Assembly (NCBI RefSeq): GCF_964340395.1
Contig: NC_135571.1
Location: 10,165,440 to 10,229,439, forward strand
Length of the DNA stretch: 64,000 bases
DNA from: Glandiceps talaboti
Lineage: Eukaryota > Hemichordata > Enteropneusta > Spengelidae
Reading direction: 5' to 3'
In this document: positions 11,457 through 26,509 of the stretch, piece by piece
How positions within the stretch are numbered: position 1 is the stretch's first letter
How the letters are laid out: each line of letters opens with the position of its first letter
Program-made: the position numbers and the translations under genes
Notes under the pieces: model-generated
Database searches by the model: none
Told to the model about the DNA's origin: nothing
What the model saw: only the letters and a program-made list of their open reading frames with translations

Positions 11457-12711
11457 GTAAGTTGTCATGGTGATAACACTACATGAGTCCAGTGTTGATG
11501 ATCATTGCCTCCAGTCACACACAGCTGTAGTTGAAATAGACATACTACTGTATTTTATTTTGACTTGTGATTGTAGTACTACACATGTTGAAAAAACCCC
11601 AGAATCATTTGATTTCTTAGTGGATACCACGACTTCCACTCCACACACACTACTCATACATATAACTGGTATATGCTCCACTCATGGCAATATATCTACC
11701 CATAGATCTTAGCACTTTGGGGAAATTCTAAGATTCCTCATCACCCCAAAGTCTGAATACAAGGATTTGGCATTTCTATAACACGTTGTTATGTAATAAG
11801 CTTTACATCTCATTTACAAGGATCGTGGTTAATACCCCAGGAGTTAATAGGGTTAGGAGTTAGACTCGCAGGGTTAGGCAGAGAAAGAGGTGAAAAGGGG
11901 AACCCACTCAAAAGCGTGGTTAACCATCGATGGCCAGCTGTGCGAAGAAAAATGTGCTCTTTCCTGTCTGCAGTTTAGCTATGTTTTTTTTTTTAACTTA
12001 GCGCAGCATTAGTACATGGATGTAGACAGATAAATTCTTTTGCTGTGGAGCCGTCTACGAAAGAGTTAGACATCTACACGAACCCATTCACACGTTTAAC
12101 AATGTCATGAATTCTTCGCATCTATTGACCTTTGTTTACGACTGACTGCCCGCATAGAAAGAGAATCACTCAACTCAGTGAACGGGCGCAAACCCTGGAA
12201 CGAAATGAATCACCTAGTTACATGTGTCGACACTGCTGAGAACATACATCTAATTGTCTTACACCTGCTGACCACTTTTCTTAACAAGACACCAATCGAA
12301 ACATAACTAGATTGCCAATGAATCTCAGCGGAAGGAGACGCAAATCCGGGACGCAAATACCCTTTGTATGCGGGTGTCACTTTAGGGGATACATTTGCTA
12401 TGGAAATCTTTCGACGGCAAAAGAAAATAAGTATTTAACTTATGCAAACAACTTTCATTTATGGAAAGAAACTTATGCATAAGCTACCTACTTTAGTACT
12501 CATCCCAGAAAATGGAAACTCTCGCGCCAAGTTCAACTCTCTGGAAACGCAAACCATGGCATAGATAGTCTTAGAGTTTTGTGATGTGTGAGTTTACCTT
12601 GGAAAAATTCTTACCTTGGGAACTTTCTCCTGAACTTGAAGTTCGACTTGTTTTCACGGACAACACTAGAAAGAGGAACAGAGATACAACAGCTGGTCCG
12701 ATCTGCTTCAT
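7260..12711 (-). CDS. Secreted thrombospondin N-terminal / laminin-G-like domain protein, 5' part
   Basis: Three exons join in phase: 12615-12711, 9557-10089 and 7260-7332. The start is the ATG at 12711, opening a signal peptide (MKQIGPAVVSLFLFLVLSV). The next ~200 residues look like a TSPN (laminin-G superfamily) domain: GIDLLQTLRT at the N edge, GTLLDVATENRSEVWFSI in the middle, HREWTHLLLVLDD then ARLYVGC, and GWIQEARLYPEALQ…WDC at the end. The two cysteines fit the family's conserved disulfide. Known TSPN proteins are extracellular: thrombospondins, NELL, TSPEAR and some collagens. The 234 residues seen stop in phase 1 at 7260 with a GTAAGT donor, so more exons must follow; I found none down to position 1. 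Family assignment is good; which member is undecided. Confidence 0.72.
7333..9556. other. Intron of the TSPN-like gene: diverged repeats and CTGT microsatellite
   Basis: Contains C-rich tracts (7410-7450, 8035-8085), a segment repeated three times at about 7765, 8085 and 8225 around TTGAGATCTGTCTGTGGAAA, a decayed relative of the 137-bp repeat (near 8400), and a long CTGT/CTGG microsatellite at 9015-9390. No coding exon is recognised. Confidence 0.65.
9015..9392. repeat. (CTGT)n / (CTGG)n microsatellite
   Basis: Imperfect tetranucleotide array with CTGG, CTAT and CTGA interruptions, immediately 3' of exon 2 of the TSPN-like gene (minus orientation). The open frames across it are artefacts. 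Confidence 0.95.
10822..10945. repeat. 42-bp tandem repeat, 3 copies
   Basis: Three copies of GTCTATAATTTTACCTCGTA followed by CTAAGTGGCCATGTCAACCA, nearly identical; the third ends at GTGGCAAGG. Confidence 0.93.
11246..11458. repeat. (CAGA)n microsatellite with CAAA block
   Basis: Long CAGA array interrupted by a pure (CAAA)n stretch at 11306-11330. The 95-residue CLSV-repeat frame on the minus strand is the array read in frame. Confidence 0.97.
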
Positions 12712-13267
12712 GTTGAAGTAATGTTTATATACTGCTCACATTAATAATAAGTACAGCGTTTTTAACACTGGAATGTCGGTGTCTATGGCACAATTTTAGA
12801 CTTGATCATAAATCTACACAAAAGTTGGCACAGATGGTGGGCTGGACCTTCAAGGTCTCGCAAAAGCTTACCCGCTGTGCATATTTATGTATCGCGATCC
12901 CAGTAATAGAAAGTTGCACGTTTGGAAATGCAGTAGAGAATTTTGATTGATTCTGTTTACGTTTTCATTGACAGAATGGCCACTGCAAAGCCGGTGATCG
13001 TTGGCTAACAAAAATACAAAACCAAGCACCCTCGACAACCACTCTGAAGTATCTCCTCACAACTTTCTCCGCTCGTGCCGCAAACGTCGATGCTGTATAT
13101 CAGGAACGTGCTACACGCGTGGGAATGTTGATTCCTGGCAAACCTTCAAGAGATTTGTGACAGGACACGTCGATCTTGTCACCGTCTTCGAAACGACTCA
13201 CTGAGATCCTTCGATTTAGTTAGTGTGTGCTTTGTACTTGTACAGCAATGTGACCCTGTTGACCCCT

Positions 13268-13542
13268 GAGCTGTCCCAAGGACCTGGGATATTCCATTTA
13301 TTGAAGAGGGGTACTTCCTTGGGACTTCAAAACGCGAGAAGCGACGCGACGACAGGTTGCCTAGTGGAAGTGTCACTGTGAATGTAAAAACTGTTCCTAA
13401 GGCTAAACATGCTAAAGTAATAATTAAAGAAGATATTTCAGGCAATAGACTTCTTTGTCGATCCACTTTCCATCTCTGTAACTTCAACTTTCGGACACCC
13501 GTCGATTATAAGCTCAGCTTACAGTCGCTAGCTAGGTACTAG
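13268..13542 (+). CDS. Unassigned open frame, possibly an exon
   Basis: An uninterrupted plus frame runs 91 codons, AVPRTWDIPFIEEGYFLGTS… to …CNFNFRTPVDYKL…, ending at a stop at 13540-13542. Composition is protein-like (mixed hydrophobic and charged, not low-complexity), and CCCCTGAG just upstream could be a weak 3' splice site. A minus-strand frame of 102 codons covers much of the same DNA, so openness is weak evidence. I do not recognise the family. It may be part of a plus-strand transcript starting near 12.97 kb and ending near the AATAAA at 15050, or chance. Confidence 0.15.
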
Positions 13543-14170
13543 GTACTATAGGTCCCTTGCACTAGCTGCAATATTTGTAGGGTTGTTGTTTGTTTATTTT
13601 TTTCCTTCAAGGAGTTTGTTTTGAGTTTAAACCCCAGACCGAAATCAAGCAAATTCAAAAATTACACTTGCAGCTAACTAAATCACCAGACCACGTAGTA
13701 GAGACGGCAACGATTAGAACATGCGCAAGGGACCAACATTTAAAAGGTGTTGTTGAACTTTTTCTTTCGTTCTCTGTTTTTGAGCCAATGGAGAAAAATT
13801 ATTTTGGTTTGGGAATCTTTAACATTAACAAAATTAAATAAAACAACTGTGCAGATTGGTTTGATATAGCAATCATATATTTGTTGCATTAATATGTTGA
13901 TTGCAAAGAATGTCATCAAATTGGAGAGATGATCAATGCATGGTTATAACAGACGATGTGTCGACCAACGACAATGTTGAAAAACACGATCATTTTAATA
14001 CGGGTGGCGTGCTTTTTCATCGATTTCTTTCCCAGTCACGGTAAACAGCCATTGTCACGTGGTACATATCTTTCTTTACACGCCAAAGACAACACATTTA
14101 ATTAGACAATGTAGTAATTTGCTGACTGTGCAGGAACGATCGTCTTTTAAACCCGTCTTACTACCACACA

Positions 14171-14466
14171 GACTCTCTTAATCAGTCCTTGAAGCTTCGC
14201 ATCGCTAAAATTTGGGTTGTTTTGTGTGTGCCGATATCTTCCTTGTACTGTGCGCCCTCATCGATCACATAGGGCTAACCTTTCGTTGACGTAAAGGCTT
14301 GGGTCGTCACACTAACACATCAACGAAAGGTTAGCCCTGTAAGGTCGATGAGGGCGTACAGTACAAGGATTTTCAAGTACCACCAGTACAATTATGCGGT
14401 AGATATCGGTACATACAAAACAAACCAAATTTCAGTGATGGGAAGCTCCGAGGACTGTAAGAGTCT
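14171..14466. mobile_element. Palindromic MITE-like element, family F copy 1
   Basis: About 296 bp whose two halves are inverted copies: GACTCTCTTAATCAGTCCTT…GCATCGCTAAAATTTGG…GGGCTAACCTTTCGTTGACG on the left and the mirror image …CGAAAGGTTAGCCCTGT…ATTTCAGTGATGGGAAGCTCCGAGGACTGTAAGAGTC on the right. A second copy sits in intron 2 of the other beta-tubulin gene (52514-52859). No coding capacity. Confidence 0.85.
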
Positions 14467-16449
14467 ATACCACACATAGACGCGTGAACATATAATTAAT
14501 TATCGTGTTTCATAAAAAAAAAAAAAAAAAAACACTCGTACATGTACCCTCTATTCATACTCAAGTTTGAGACGATATTTGCTGTGTATTCAACATCAGT
14601 CATACTATCAAAATTATGGTCAACGTGGTTGGATTTGACACAAACCTTCATTGTGTGTTGAAATAATTTAACAAGGTTGTGGGGAGAAACTTGTAGAAAC
14701 TCAGAAACTATGTAGAAATGAGGGCGCGCTTTATAGCTTGGCGCTTCACTTGCTTGCCCGCTTCACAGAAAGAGTACCATGGTTTCAAATGTTTTGATAT
14801 CATTTGCTTGGTTATTATTCTTTGAGTCAGTGACTTTTTTTCACGTCTTTTTTTGCGTTTGGTTTGAAATTCCTGAGATTAAAAGCTCAAATTTTCTGCG
14901 AACTGTGATAGTAACCTCGTTTTTCATAGCCCACTATTATTGTTCTCAACTGTGAGGGCGCCCTATAACGTGGACTCGACTGTGTTTACGTGTACGACGG
15001 TACATGTATGTGGACTCCCAGGAGTCTGATGTACATCCTGTGAAGTTGTGAATAAAGCTTTGTGTCTTTGTTGTTATTTTCATTGAATACAGTATTCAAA
15101 CATTGGAAAATAAAACCATATAGAGAAAGTAGAAAGGGTATTCATACCTTTGGAGGTGATAATACACTGTATTCACTCCAATAAAAGCATGAGAATTTGT
15201 CAAGGGACTGACATGAGGCCCTGGCTATTGAAACAGCATCTAAAACATTTTATTTTTAGCAGAGAAAATTTAAATTCGTATAATTGCCTTCTTTATGTCT
15301 CTGCCATTGTGTCTGTATTGACAATGAGCATCCACAAGAATCATAAAAATTCATAAATGACAGCGGTTGTTTTTTGTCTGTAGCATATCTGATATAAGAA
15401 CTGTACATCACACCAAATAACACTAACACATCATGTACATCTACTTTCCTTTTTACCAGGGGACCACACACACACACACACACACACTGCTGCATACAAT
15501 ACTCAATCATATCCACCCACATCAGGGACATGCATGTATTACTTCTTAGATTGCTGTTTTCCTAGGGAAAATATCACATGAATCCTGTTACTACAAATTT
15601 ACCAATATACTGTTCTTTCCACAAAGGTAGCGGAAATATATTAAATCAAAATGTTATATTTGGCCTGTTGACAGGGAAAACAACAATCTAAGAAATACTA
15701 CAGGTCCCTATGATTACATCACAGAATGCTGACACCACAGATTTTAAAGCTCAATTCCGATGCAAATGTATGTTTTAAATTTGGGTTCACTTCCCCTCTT
15801 GGACTGTTCATAATTTATGCAAATTTAGTTTGATGTCACTGTTCTGTGCCCTGGCACTAAATACATTTGAGCCTTTCAAGTTTCATGCAAGGGAAACACT
15901 ATCCACTGAAACAGGAAAGACAAGGGCAGAAAATAAATCTCTTCCTCTTGCATCATCTTACTACAGGATACACCAGCATATACATTTCATTGTCCAAGAT
16001 TGAAAGGCAAGGGTTGGGCTTTCCTTTTGGGGTACACATTATTTTGAAACAAATCTGGTCATGACACTTAACTCTGGTATTGGAATATTCAGTTTCCATT
16101 TCAAGAACATATTACATGTACGCTGGTGTATTATAAATGTTGGAGTGTTACACAGCTTTCAATTGCAAATTGTAGAGTCCAAGCAGTCAAAAACATCCAT
16201 GTATTGTCATATGCTTTGCAATAAACCAAGTCAACAATACAAGTACTATGGTCAATGTATGAATCAAGAGTTTGTCAGATTTCAAATTTCCTATATCATA
16301 GTTTCTACTATTGCAGCAGTAAAACTTTCTCTGTCTACAAAGCATAACACTTTATGTTGTTCTGACTGATTGCACTGAACAGTTGGCGCTTGATTGCAGC
16401 GATTATGCAACACAAAATCAGACATACAAGTTATCATGCTGATTGTACT

Positions 16450-16455
16450 TTTATT
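16450..16455 (-). promoter_or_regulatory. Polyadenylation signal of the conventional beta-tubulin gene
   Basis: AATAAA on the minus strand, about 87 nt downstream of the TAA stop, in AT-rich sequence. Position and hexamer fit a canonical poly(A) signal. Confidence 0.7.
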
Positions 16456-16541
16456 ATATTCACCAACTATCAACCAGTGCTAGCTGGGTTATTTTATCTT
16501 TTGAATTACATTTCAAAGTCAATTTTCCAATCAAACAGTTC

Positions 16542-19721
<3,180 letters not shown>

Positions 19722-21880
19722 TTTGATATATAAAGAACTTCGGAGAAACTAACTTCTGGGACAATATTGCACGGGACAAGTGACCTTGTTCACGTTCTCT
19801 TTGACACCTCGCTTTCGAATGGTATGACCGTTGGTAACTAATACCTTTGTACCGAAAATATTGAATGACGTAGCCATTACCATCCAATCAACACACCGCT
19901 TCTTATTTACTTTTGAATATTAAGTATTGTTTAGTTTCCAAAAAAGGAGCGTGCGCATCCCCATAACGAGGCTTAATGGTGACGTCACTTATTATCGCTA
20001 CAAATGCCGTACATACCCTGGATTGTTGTGTGCTATCTCCACGTAGCCAGCCTGGAGACGGATTGAGTCATTTCCGTAACCAGGAAACACCACAAAAACG
20101 ATGAATTACAAAATAAAACTTTTGATCAATTGAAAGAACAGTAGTAAAACCCATGCACATTCAATTCAAAGCAATGTCAGGCGTAAAAAAAACTATTAAA
20201 TCAAAGAGATAAAACAATCAAGCTCCATGGATTGGAAGGTACCGATTATTGCCAAAACAGAATTTGAAAGACAATATTACCAGAGATAATTTTTTTTTGA
20301 GATAATTAAAAGACATCGATTTATTTATATCTACTTTTCTGATTATGCGCTTTCTACTAAACTTCGGATCACATTTTTTGTTGTTCAACAAACATGCAGA
20401 ATATCGGCATGGACATGTCCAAACACATTTTACAACAGTACACGTATCTTGTCTTCATAATGAAGTTTTACAGTACAGTGCCTCTTTCTTCATCTAATCG
20501 CGAAGTATACAAAAGTAAACTAAAATATGTAAGTTAATTAACTACGCATGCGCAATCTACGCTTCAAACTATTTTCATCGATTACACACTTGCATTATGA
20601 CAGTGAAACGTGTTAAACAAATTGAACAAACAGTAAACCAATGTGTATGTACAAAATTTATAATGTGCGATTTGCTGTATAAGTAAGCGTCAACTGTTAT
20701 TCTCAAAAAAAAAGAGATAAACAAACAGGTCGTTTTTGATGGTGTTCAACTTATTTTGCCTTGACAGTCTGGTCGTTCTTCCCTCGAAAGTTTTTTCTTT
20801 TCTTTCTTTGCTTTCAAAAGTTTGGTATCAAGAATTCAAACTACATCTTTGATATTTTGCCCAGTAATTATAATCAACAATCTCATATGACGACGTTATA
20901 GCATTCATAAAGTTAAAGTTGTTTCGTTTTTTCCCGAAAAGTTTCGTCAAAGTTATTCTATCGCGTTGACCTCTACAACACGCATGCATTCACTATTCAA
21001 CAACATAGTATAACAAAACACCCCTTGCTTGCTTGCTGACTCAAAATCAATCTGGATGTATGTCATTGTTTGCCAATGTAAGGACCGACTTGAGGTCAGC
21101 CAGGTCGCCCTTAGTGACCATTCAAAGTGTGTGTCATGAGTTTACAATTCCAAGATGTGTTGCCGTTTTCTTGTGCCTTTTTGTATATGTGTGTGACGGA
21201 GTCAGGATAGAAGAAAGCCCCAATGTGGCCAATTTGATGTCCATTAGTTTGAAACAGTTTGCTTTTATAATTATTCAAATAGACACAAGACAAGCAAATC
21301 TCATGGTTCATCAATACGTGATTGTCATTATTTGAAGTGTAACTGTGTTTGTAATATAAAGTAATATACAGGATGTTTGAAAAGTTCCAGGTCAGTTTGA
21401 AAGTAGAACTTATTAGTACTAGGTAAAAACGTTGGTAGGACAACAAAGAGAGTTATCATAAATTATATAAACTTGACTGACGTGTTGGCCCGAAGAATAG
21501 ATGACGTAATCACTGAGTCATAACTGGTAATGTTGACTCATACACTAAATTTACTTGTTGTGGAATGTGGTCCACTTATAGAAATATTGAACATTCCTCG
21601 AAATTAACACTGTGCACGTTTAAAGCATGAGATTTTATATGAACTGATGCTATCATATTTACTAGTAAAATAAATCAAAATAAAAACATCATTGCAACCC
21701 ACCCACCCCACAGCCTCTTTTATGGGCACCAACCAAGACACACCAATGTGTCATAGTAGAGAACTAATTTCTCGTTTGTGACTTCCATTCACTTTGTAAA
21801 GGTATCATGTCTTTCATAAATTTGTGAGTTCTCATCAAGTCTGGATCCATATCCTCTGACTCCATGAGCAGGTCATCACT
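19722..21880. other. Upstream region of the conventional beta-tubulin gene
   Basis: The first few hundred bases presumably hold the tubulin promoter, but I see no convincing TATA box. From 20 to 21.9 kb the DNA is AT-rich without a recognisable gene; frames at 21033-21446 have no similarity I can name. Confidence 0.5.
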
Positions 21881-21884
21881 TCAG

Positions 21885-21910
21885 ACAGACACAGAGAGAC
21901 AGAGAGAGTG

Positions 21911-21963
<53 letters not shown>

Positions 21964-22050
21964 GGCAGGCAGACAGACAGACAGGCAGACAGACAGACAG
22001 ACAGACAGACAGAGACAAACTGACTGACTGACTGACTGACTGGCAAACAA

Positions 22051-22091
<41 letters not shown>

Positions 22092-22241
22092 GTCAGTCAG
22101 TCAGACAGACAGGGCATGCATGCAAACACATACATACATACATACATACATACATACATACATACATACATACATACATACATACATACATACAAACATA
22201 CATACATACATACATACATACATACATACATACATACATAC

Positions 22242-22272
<31 letters not shown>

Positions 22273-22290
22273 TATAGACAGACACACAAA
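21885..22290. repeat. (CAGA)n then (CATA)n microsatellite block
   Basis: CAGA array (21885-22110, with GACT interruptions) passes into a CATA array (22127-22245) and a final CAGA run (22245-22272). The MYVC and CLSV repeat peptides from it are artefacts. Confidence 0.97.
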
Positions 22291-22377
22291 TAACCACACA
22301 GTATCAGCACCAAGTGCCAGTAAATATAATGGAAACATAACCATTTGAAAACAACTCATTCATACTGTGAAATGCTT

Positions 22378-22550
22378 TATTTAAAATCCACATACACTGT
22401 ACTATATCTGTACACAGACACCTGTGGAAATTCAACTCTACATACATTGTACTATATCTGTGCACAGACACCTGTGGAAATTCAACTCTAAAATCCACAT
22501 ATATTGTACTATATCTTTACACAGACACCTGTGGAAATCCAACTCTAAAG
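22378..22550. repeat. About 57-bp tandem repeat, 3 copies
   Basis: Three copies of a unit containing TGTACTATATCTGTACACAG followed by ACACCTGTGGAAATTCAACT; the first and third share AAAATCCACATA at their left, while the second lacks part of it. Confidence 0.9.
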
Positions 22551-23521
22551 TACAAAACTATCAATACTACACTTCTAAATGTCTGTATTTAAATAAAGAT
22601 GGTAGTTCAGTTGATGAATTATACAATTTGACATATCCTGTGAAGTTGAGGTAAAGGATAAAGTAGCCTATAGTATACCAATCTCAAGACACTTAGGGTG
22701 TTATATTTTGAGGTTGGCCACCTAGCTAGGTGAATATTAAATGCTTTAATCATCATTTCATGGATCTACCATGGTGGTAAGGAAGGCCCTACCTCTATAG
22801 TGTGAATGAGGACACAAAGATGAACATTTGAACACAAACTAGGGAGCTAGATTAAAGCCTAGACTCCCTAACATGAAGCAAATTATCAACATCATCTTCA
22901 GGGCTCTACCATGACTCTTGGATTGATGTCACAGATACAATGCACAAAGGTTTGTGTTGACAACTAAAAAAAAAAGTCAGTACTTCCTTATGAACAGCGC
23001 CATCTAGAGGTAGACCGACAAAATCACACAAAGATATCAAGACTCGCACAAAGGAAATAAAGACTGCAAATATTTCATTTCAGACTAAGACAGCAATATT
23101 TACTCAGTTTCCCAATGTGAATTCTGAGTCAATTTAATTTATGCAAAATAAAAAATAAAAAATTGTTTCTGATAACATGACTTCAGAAAATAGGGTAGGT
23201 CGGAATTTCATTTCATTTTACTCAAAAATTACTTCGACCCCAAGATAAGATACTCATTGGTCACAATACTTCTGTAAGAGTTTGATGAGGTTTAAAAGAA
23301 GTACATTAAGACAATTATAGTTAAGTAGATGAACACGTTATATAGACTGTACGAAATAGGCCTGGTTTCTCTCTGGAATACAATTTTTTTTTTAAGTGAC
23401 CATAGATTAGGCAAAGGTATGAAGATGTACACAGAAATAAAAGTAAATACTGCTACCATTTCACCTTTTTGCATGCAATAAAATGGTTAGGATCAGTCAG
23501 GTTATTGGAAACACACTACTT

Positions 23522-23876
23522 TTAAAGTGACCATATAGATGAGGATAGGGTATTTATCTTTGATTTTTAATTTATAAAACAATTTTATCATAGCTTCCTA
23601 CTTGAAAAATCAATGTGAAACGACATATGCCAAATCCTTTCTTGTAACTCAATAAATTGTAAAAGATTAATGAATATGTAGAATGTTTGTTTTTGTACGT
23701 ACAATAACAAACTTTTTACACATTTTCAAATCTTTTTGCAATGTATTGAGTTTTAAACGCAGACTTTGTCAATGTTGTTTCACATTGAATTTTCAAGTAG
23801 GAAGCCATGATAAAATTGTTTTATAAATTAAAAATCCAAAATAAATACCCAATTCTCATCCATATGACCGCTTTAA
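23522..23876. mobile_element. Palindromic TTAA-flanked MITE, family B copy 1
   Basis: Both ends read TTAAAGTG..CATAT / ATATG..C.CTTTAA. The arms are long mirror images: TTATAAAACAATTTTATCAT then AGCTTCCTACTTGAAAAATC left, and the reverse complement right (GATTTTTCAAGTAGGAAGCC-like, then ATAAAATTGTTTTATAAATT). TTAA at both boundaries fits piggyBac-type target duplication. Non-coding. Other copies: 40226-40571 and the deleted 60199-60293. Confidence 0.85.
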
Positions 23877-24128
23877 TATTTGGCCTTAATAAAAAAACAA
23901 ACTGACGTTCATATCCATTCTGTTAAATTTCAGTGAATTCATAACAAATACAACATCTTGGTAAGAGTATTTTCACATTTTATTTATGAAACAAAGAGAC
24001 AACAAAAATAGCTGGATACTTTTTTTTTCCAGTGTATACAACAAGTGAAAAAACACCGATGCGTTTGCTTGCATGTAGTAAGTACAAATGTAGGAATGAG
24101 GCAAGTTTCATGCAAAGACATACAATGT

Positions 24129-24503
24129 ATAACTGCCAACATCAGACCGTGGATGAACAGAACATTTTACAAACAGGGAAAGTAAACAACTGAATTGGAT
24201 TAATAACACTTGGCACAGCATGTTGGAACAGTAGAGACTTGTATTACACACCATGGTTTGATAAGAACAGTTTTATGGACTCTTTATGTGTTCAAGAAAT
24301 GCCAGGGGAACTGGAAATTTGTTTATGAATGTGAGCAATTATGTAAATAGGCCATAAAACTGTTCTTATTAAATGATGGAACGTAATAAAAGTCTCTGTA
24401 CTTCCAACATACTGTGGCAAGTGTTATTAATGAAATTGAGTTGTTTACTTTCACTGCTTGTAACAGATTCCATTCGTCCACGCTCTGATGTCAGCAGTTG
24501 TAA
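24129..24503. mobile_element. Palindromic MITE, family A copy 1
   Basis: Left end AACTGCCAACATCAGACCGT, right end CTGATGTCAGCAGTTGTA, with nearly the whole element a hairpin: AACACTTGGCACAGCATGTT left mirrored by CTGTGGCAAGTGTTATTAAT right, and AAGAACAGTTTTATGG mirrored by CCATAAAACTGTTCTTA. At least five related copies occur in this window. Confidence 0.88.
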
Positions 24504-24639
24504 TTAGTGTCAGAAACTCATCAAAGTATAAACAAGGAAGCGTGGGATTTCATAACTGTTTACTGATAGAACACTACATATTATAACATTAAGTACATTG
24601 AGTCAGGCCCATGTGACATAGAAGAACCCACAACAAACA

Positions 24640-24800
24640 AGTTGAAATGTACTGCAAATCAATCCACTTCATTCAATCATTTTTTCCGGAAGCCACGACA
24701 TTATGGAACAGCTTACCACAAAGTGCTGTCAATATGCAATCTTGTGAGACATTCAAAACCCATATAAGAAACCAGCACCCCACAAGGTTCATCTAAATGC
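24640..24800 (+). mobile_element. LINE reverse-transcriptase C-terminal fragment
   Basis: The plus frame from 24677 reads SFFPEATTLWNSLPQSAV, then NMQSCETFKTHIRN, and stops at 24797. This is the classic post-RT signature (SFFPR.I.LWNSLP…S.E.FK..L) of L2/CR1-type elements, here distinct from the family at 2641. Short, 5'-truncated relic with no visible tail. Confidence 0.7.
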
Positions 24801-25394
24801 CCACTATCACTCTCATCAGAACCTTCCAGTTATAATCCCTGATGGACCAATTTTGGAAGTGAAGATGACAAAGGTACAAGGTACAACTATTATTACAATA
24901 CAACTTCCACATGGAAACAAACTAATAAAAACACTGTGAATCTTCATCAAAGTCACTCATTGTTCTTTTTGTATCAGTCTCGTTGTTTTTACCTAATTTG
25001 TCTTTGCATGAAGTCTTTCCTTGGCTCACTTCATCCACGGAAACGCACTGGTGTTTTTTCACCAGTTGTATTACATCAAACTTCTAGAGTTATATAAAAA
25101 AAGTCACAATACAAATCATCCACGGACAAAAACAGAAATAGTGGAGTCTCCAACGTTGTGATACACATGGTTAAAAATACACCTCAAATTCCCTTAACCA
25201 ATCTAAGTATTCTGATTGGCTGGTTATCATCCAATCGACAGCATTCATGCTGACACTCTCTGATTGGCTGAAATTGACTCTAACCCTAGGTACATCCGGC
25301 TAGTATTCAAATCTTTGAAATTTCAAGGTCAAAATGAAGGTTTTTTAATATTCATGACAGAATAATAAGAACGATGGTTTTTATATTTTATAGG

Positions 25395-25560
25395 CCTTCC
25401 CACTTTGTGCTCAAAGCACTTTATAATTATTACCCCTGATACAGATCAATGGCGGCACAACAGCCCTTTATACTTCCTCAACTCCCTGGGGAGCATACAA
25501 TCCATTGCAGCCTTTATAAGTGCACAGGATTCTGAGGTACTTGAATGTTTCAGTGTATTA
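25395..25560. repeat. Dispersed repeat family I, copy
   Basis: TTTGTGCTCAAAGCACTTTA, then TTATTACCCCTGATACAG, TTCCTCAACTCCCTGGGGAG and ATCCATTGCAGCCTTTATAA recur at 38307-38455, 58148-58790 (interrupted) and partly at 10430-10570. Looks like an interspersed element of unknown class, without coding potential. Confidence 0.7.
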
Positions 25561-26049
25561 TGCATTCTCATTGGTTGAATAAATTCATTCAGTGTTTGAG
25601 ATTTGTGAGGGAACTCCTATGGTATTGTATCAGATTACTTGTCTGTGGTCAGAAGTAGGTAAAAAGTGCTCAAAAGAACAAAAAAGACGAAACGACGATA
25701 ACAGTAAGAGGTAAATAAAGAAATCACACTGAGATTTTAATCACATTAGGACACACAATGACATTGAAAACTTAAGAGCATGTACTGGCACAATATTTAC
25801 AATAACTAGAAAAATTTGTGAAGATTAAGAAAAAAATTGTCAATATCATACCATTTGCAAGCCAAATTGTATGGGTTACAACATAAAATACAGGATTATT
25901 TCCTGGTTGTTGTCAGTCATAACAATTCAGTTCGACATCATCGAATCTACAGCGTTTGAAATCAGAATAAAAACACTTTTATAGAATTCCTATCTTTTTG
26001 TCAATTTTTCATAAAAAATTACATTGCGCACGAATAATTACATCATTCC

Positions 26050-26480
26050 CAATATTTTTCCCTATTCTGCTAGAAAATACTCGACGTGTAATAAGGTGTT
26101 ATCACCTCGTCTTAAACTCACAGTGACAAGACCACTTATGTACCTTGTATTTTCCTCTACTGGACAAAGGACAAGGCCTCCTATGTTACTTATTCTTTCC
26201 TGAACACAGGACAAGGCCACTTATGTTACATATATTTCCCATCTACTGAACAAAGAACCAGGCCCCTTATGTTACTTTATTTTCTTTGATTGAACAGAAG
26301 GCAAGGCCCCTTATGCTACTATATTTTCTTTGATTGAAGATGGCAAGGCCCCTTATGTTACTCCTATTTTCATGTTTTAGACAAATAACGCTCTTTATGT
26401 TACATATATTTTCCTCTACTCAACAAAGATCAAGGCCCCTTATGTTACTCTATTTTCTTTGACTGAACAAAGAGAAATAT
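26050..26480. repeat. About 57-bp tandem array built from family D sequence
   Basis: Seven or so units of CAAGGCCCCTTATGTTACT followed by an AT-rich TTTTCTTTGATTGAAC-like spacer run up to the 3' end of CSTF3. The array opens with CCCAATATTTTTCCCTATTC, the family D terminus, so the tandem units seem to have grown from a family D copy. It may lie in the 3' UTR or just beyond it. Confidence 0.75.
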
Positions 26481-26509
26481 TGGATGATAATATATAATTA
26501 TTGTAGCTT

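Larger units (their letters stand above)
10090..12614. other. First intron of the TSPN-like gene
   Basis: Holds poly-C rich DNA (10190-10400), a dispersed-repeat fragment (10430-10570: TCAACTCCCTAGGGAGTGTA, then CAACCTCTATCCTACCAGGTCCCC and ACAGCTGGGTTGACTGAGG, family I), a 42-bp x3 tandem repeat and a long CAGA microsatellite. Nothing coding is recognised. Confidence 0.6.
12712..16541. other. Intergenic region between the TSPN-like and beta-tubulin genes
   Basis: Contains the unassigned ORF at 13268-13542, the palindromic element at 14171-14466, a poly-A run near 14513-14532 and an AATAAA with GT-rich downstream sequence at about 15050. A CA microsatellite lies at 15466-15487. The open frames at 15150-16369 have no recognisable similarity. 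Divergent promoters could start near 12.7-13.0 kb, since an ATG in good context (12975) faces away from the TSPN-like gene, but its frame closes after 10 codons. Confidence 0.45.
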
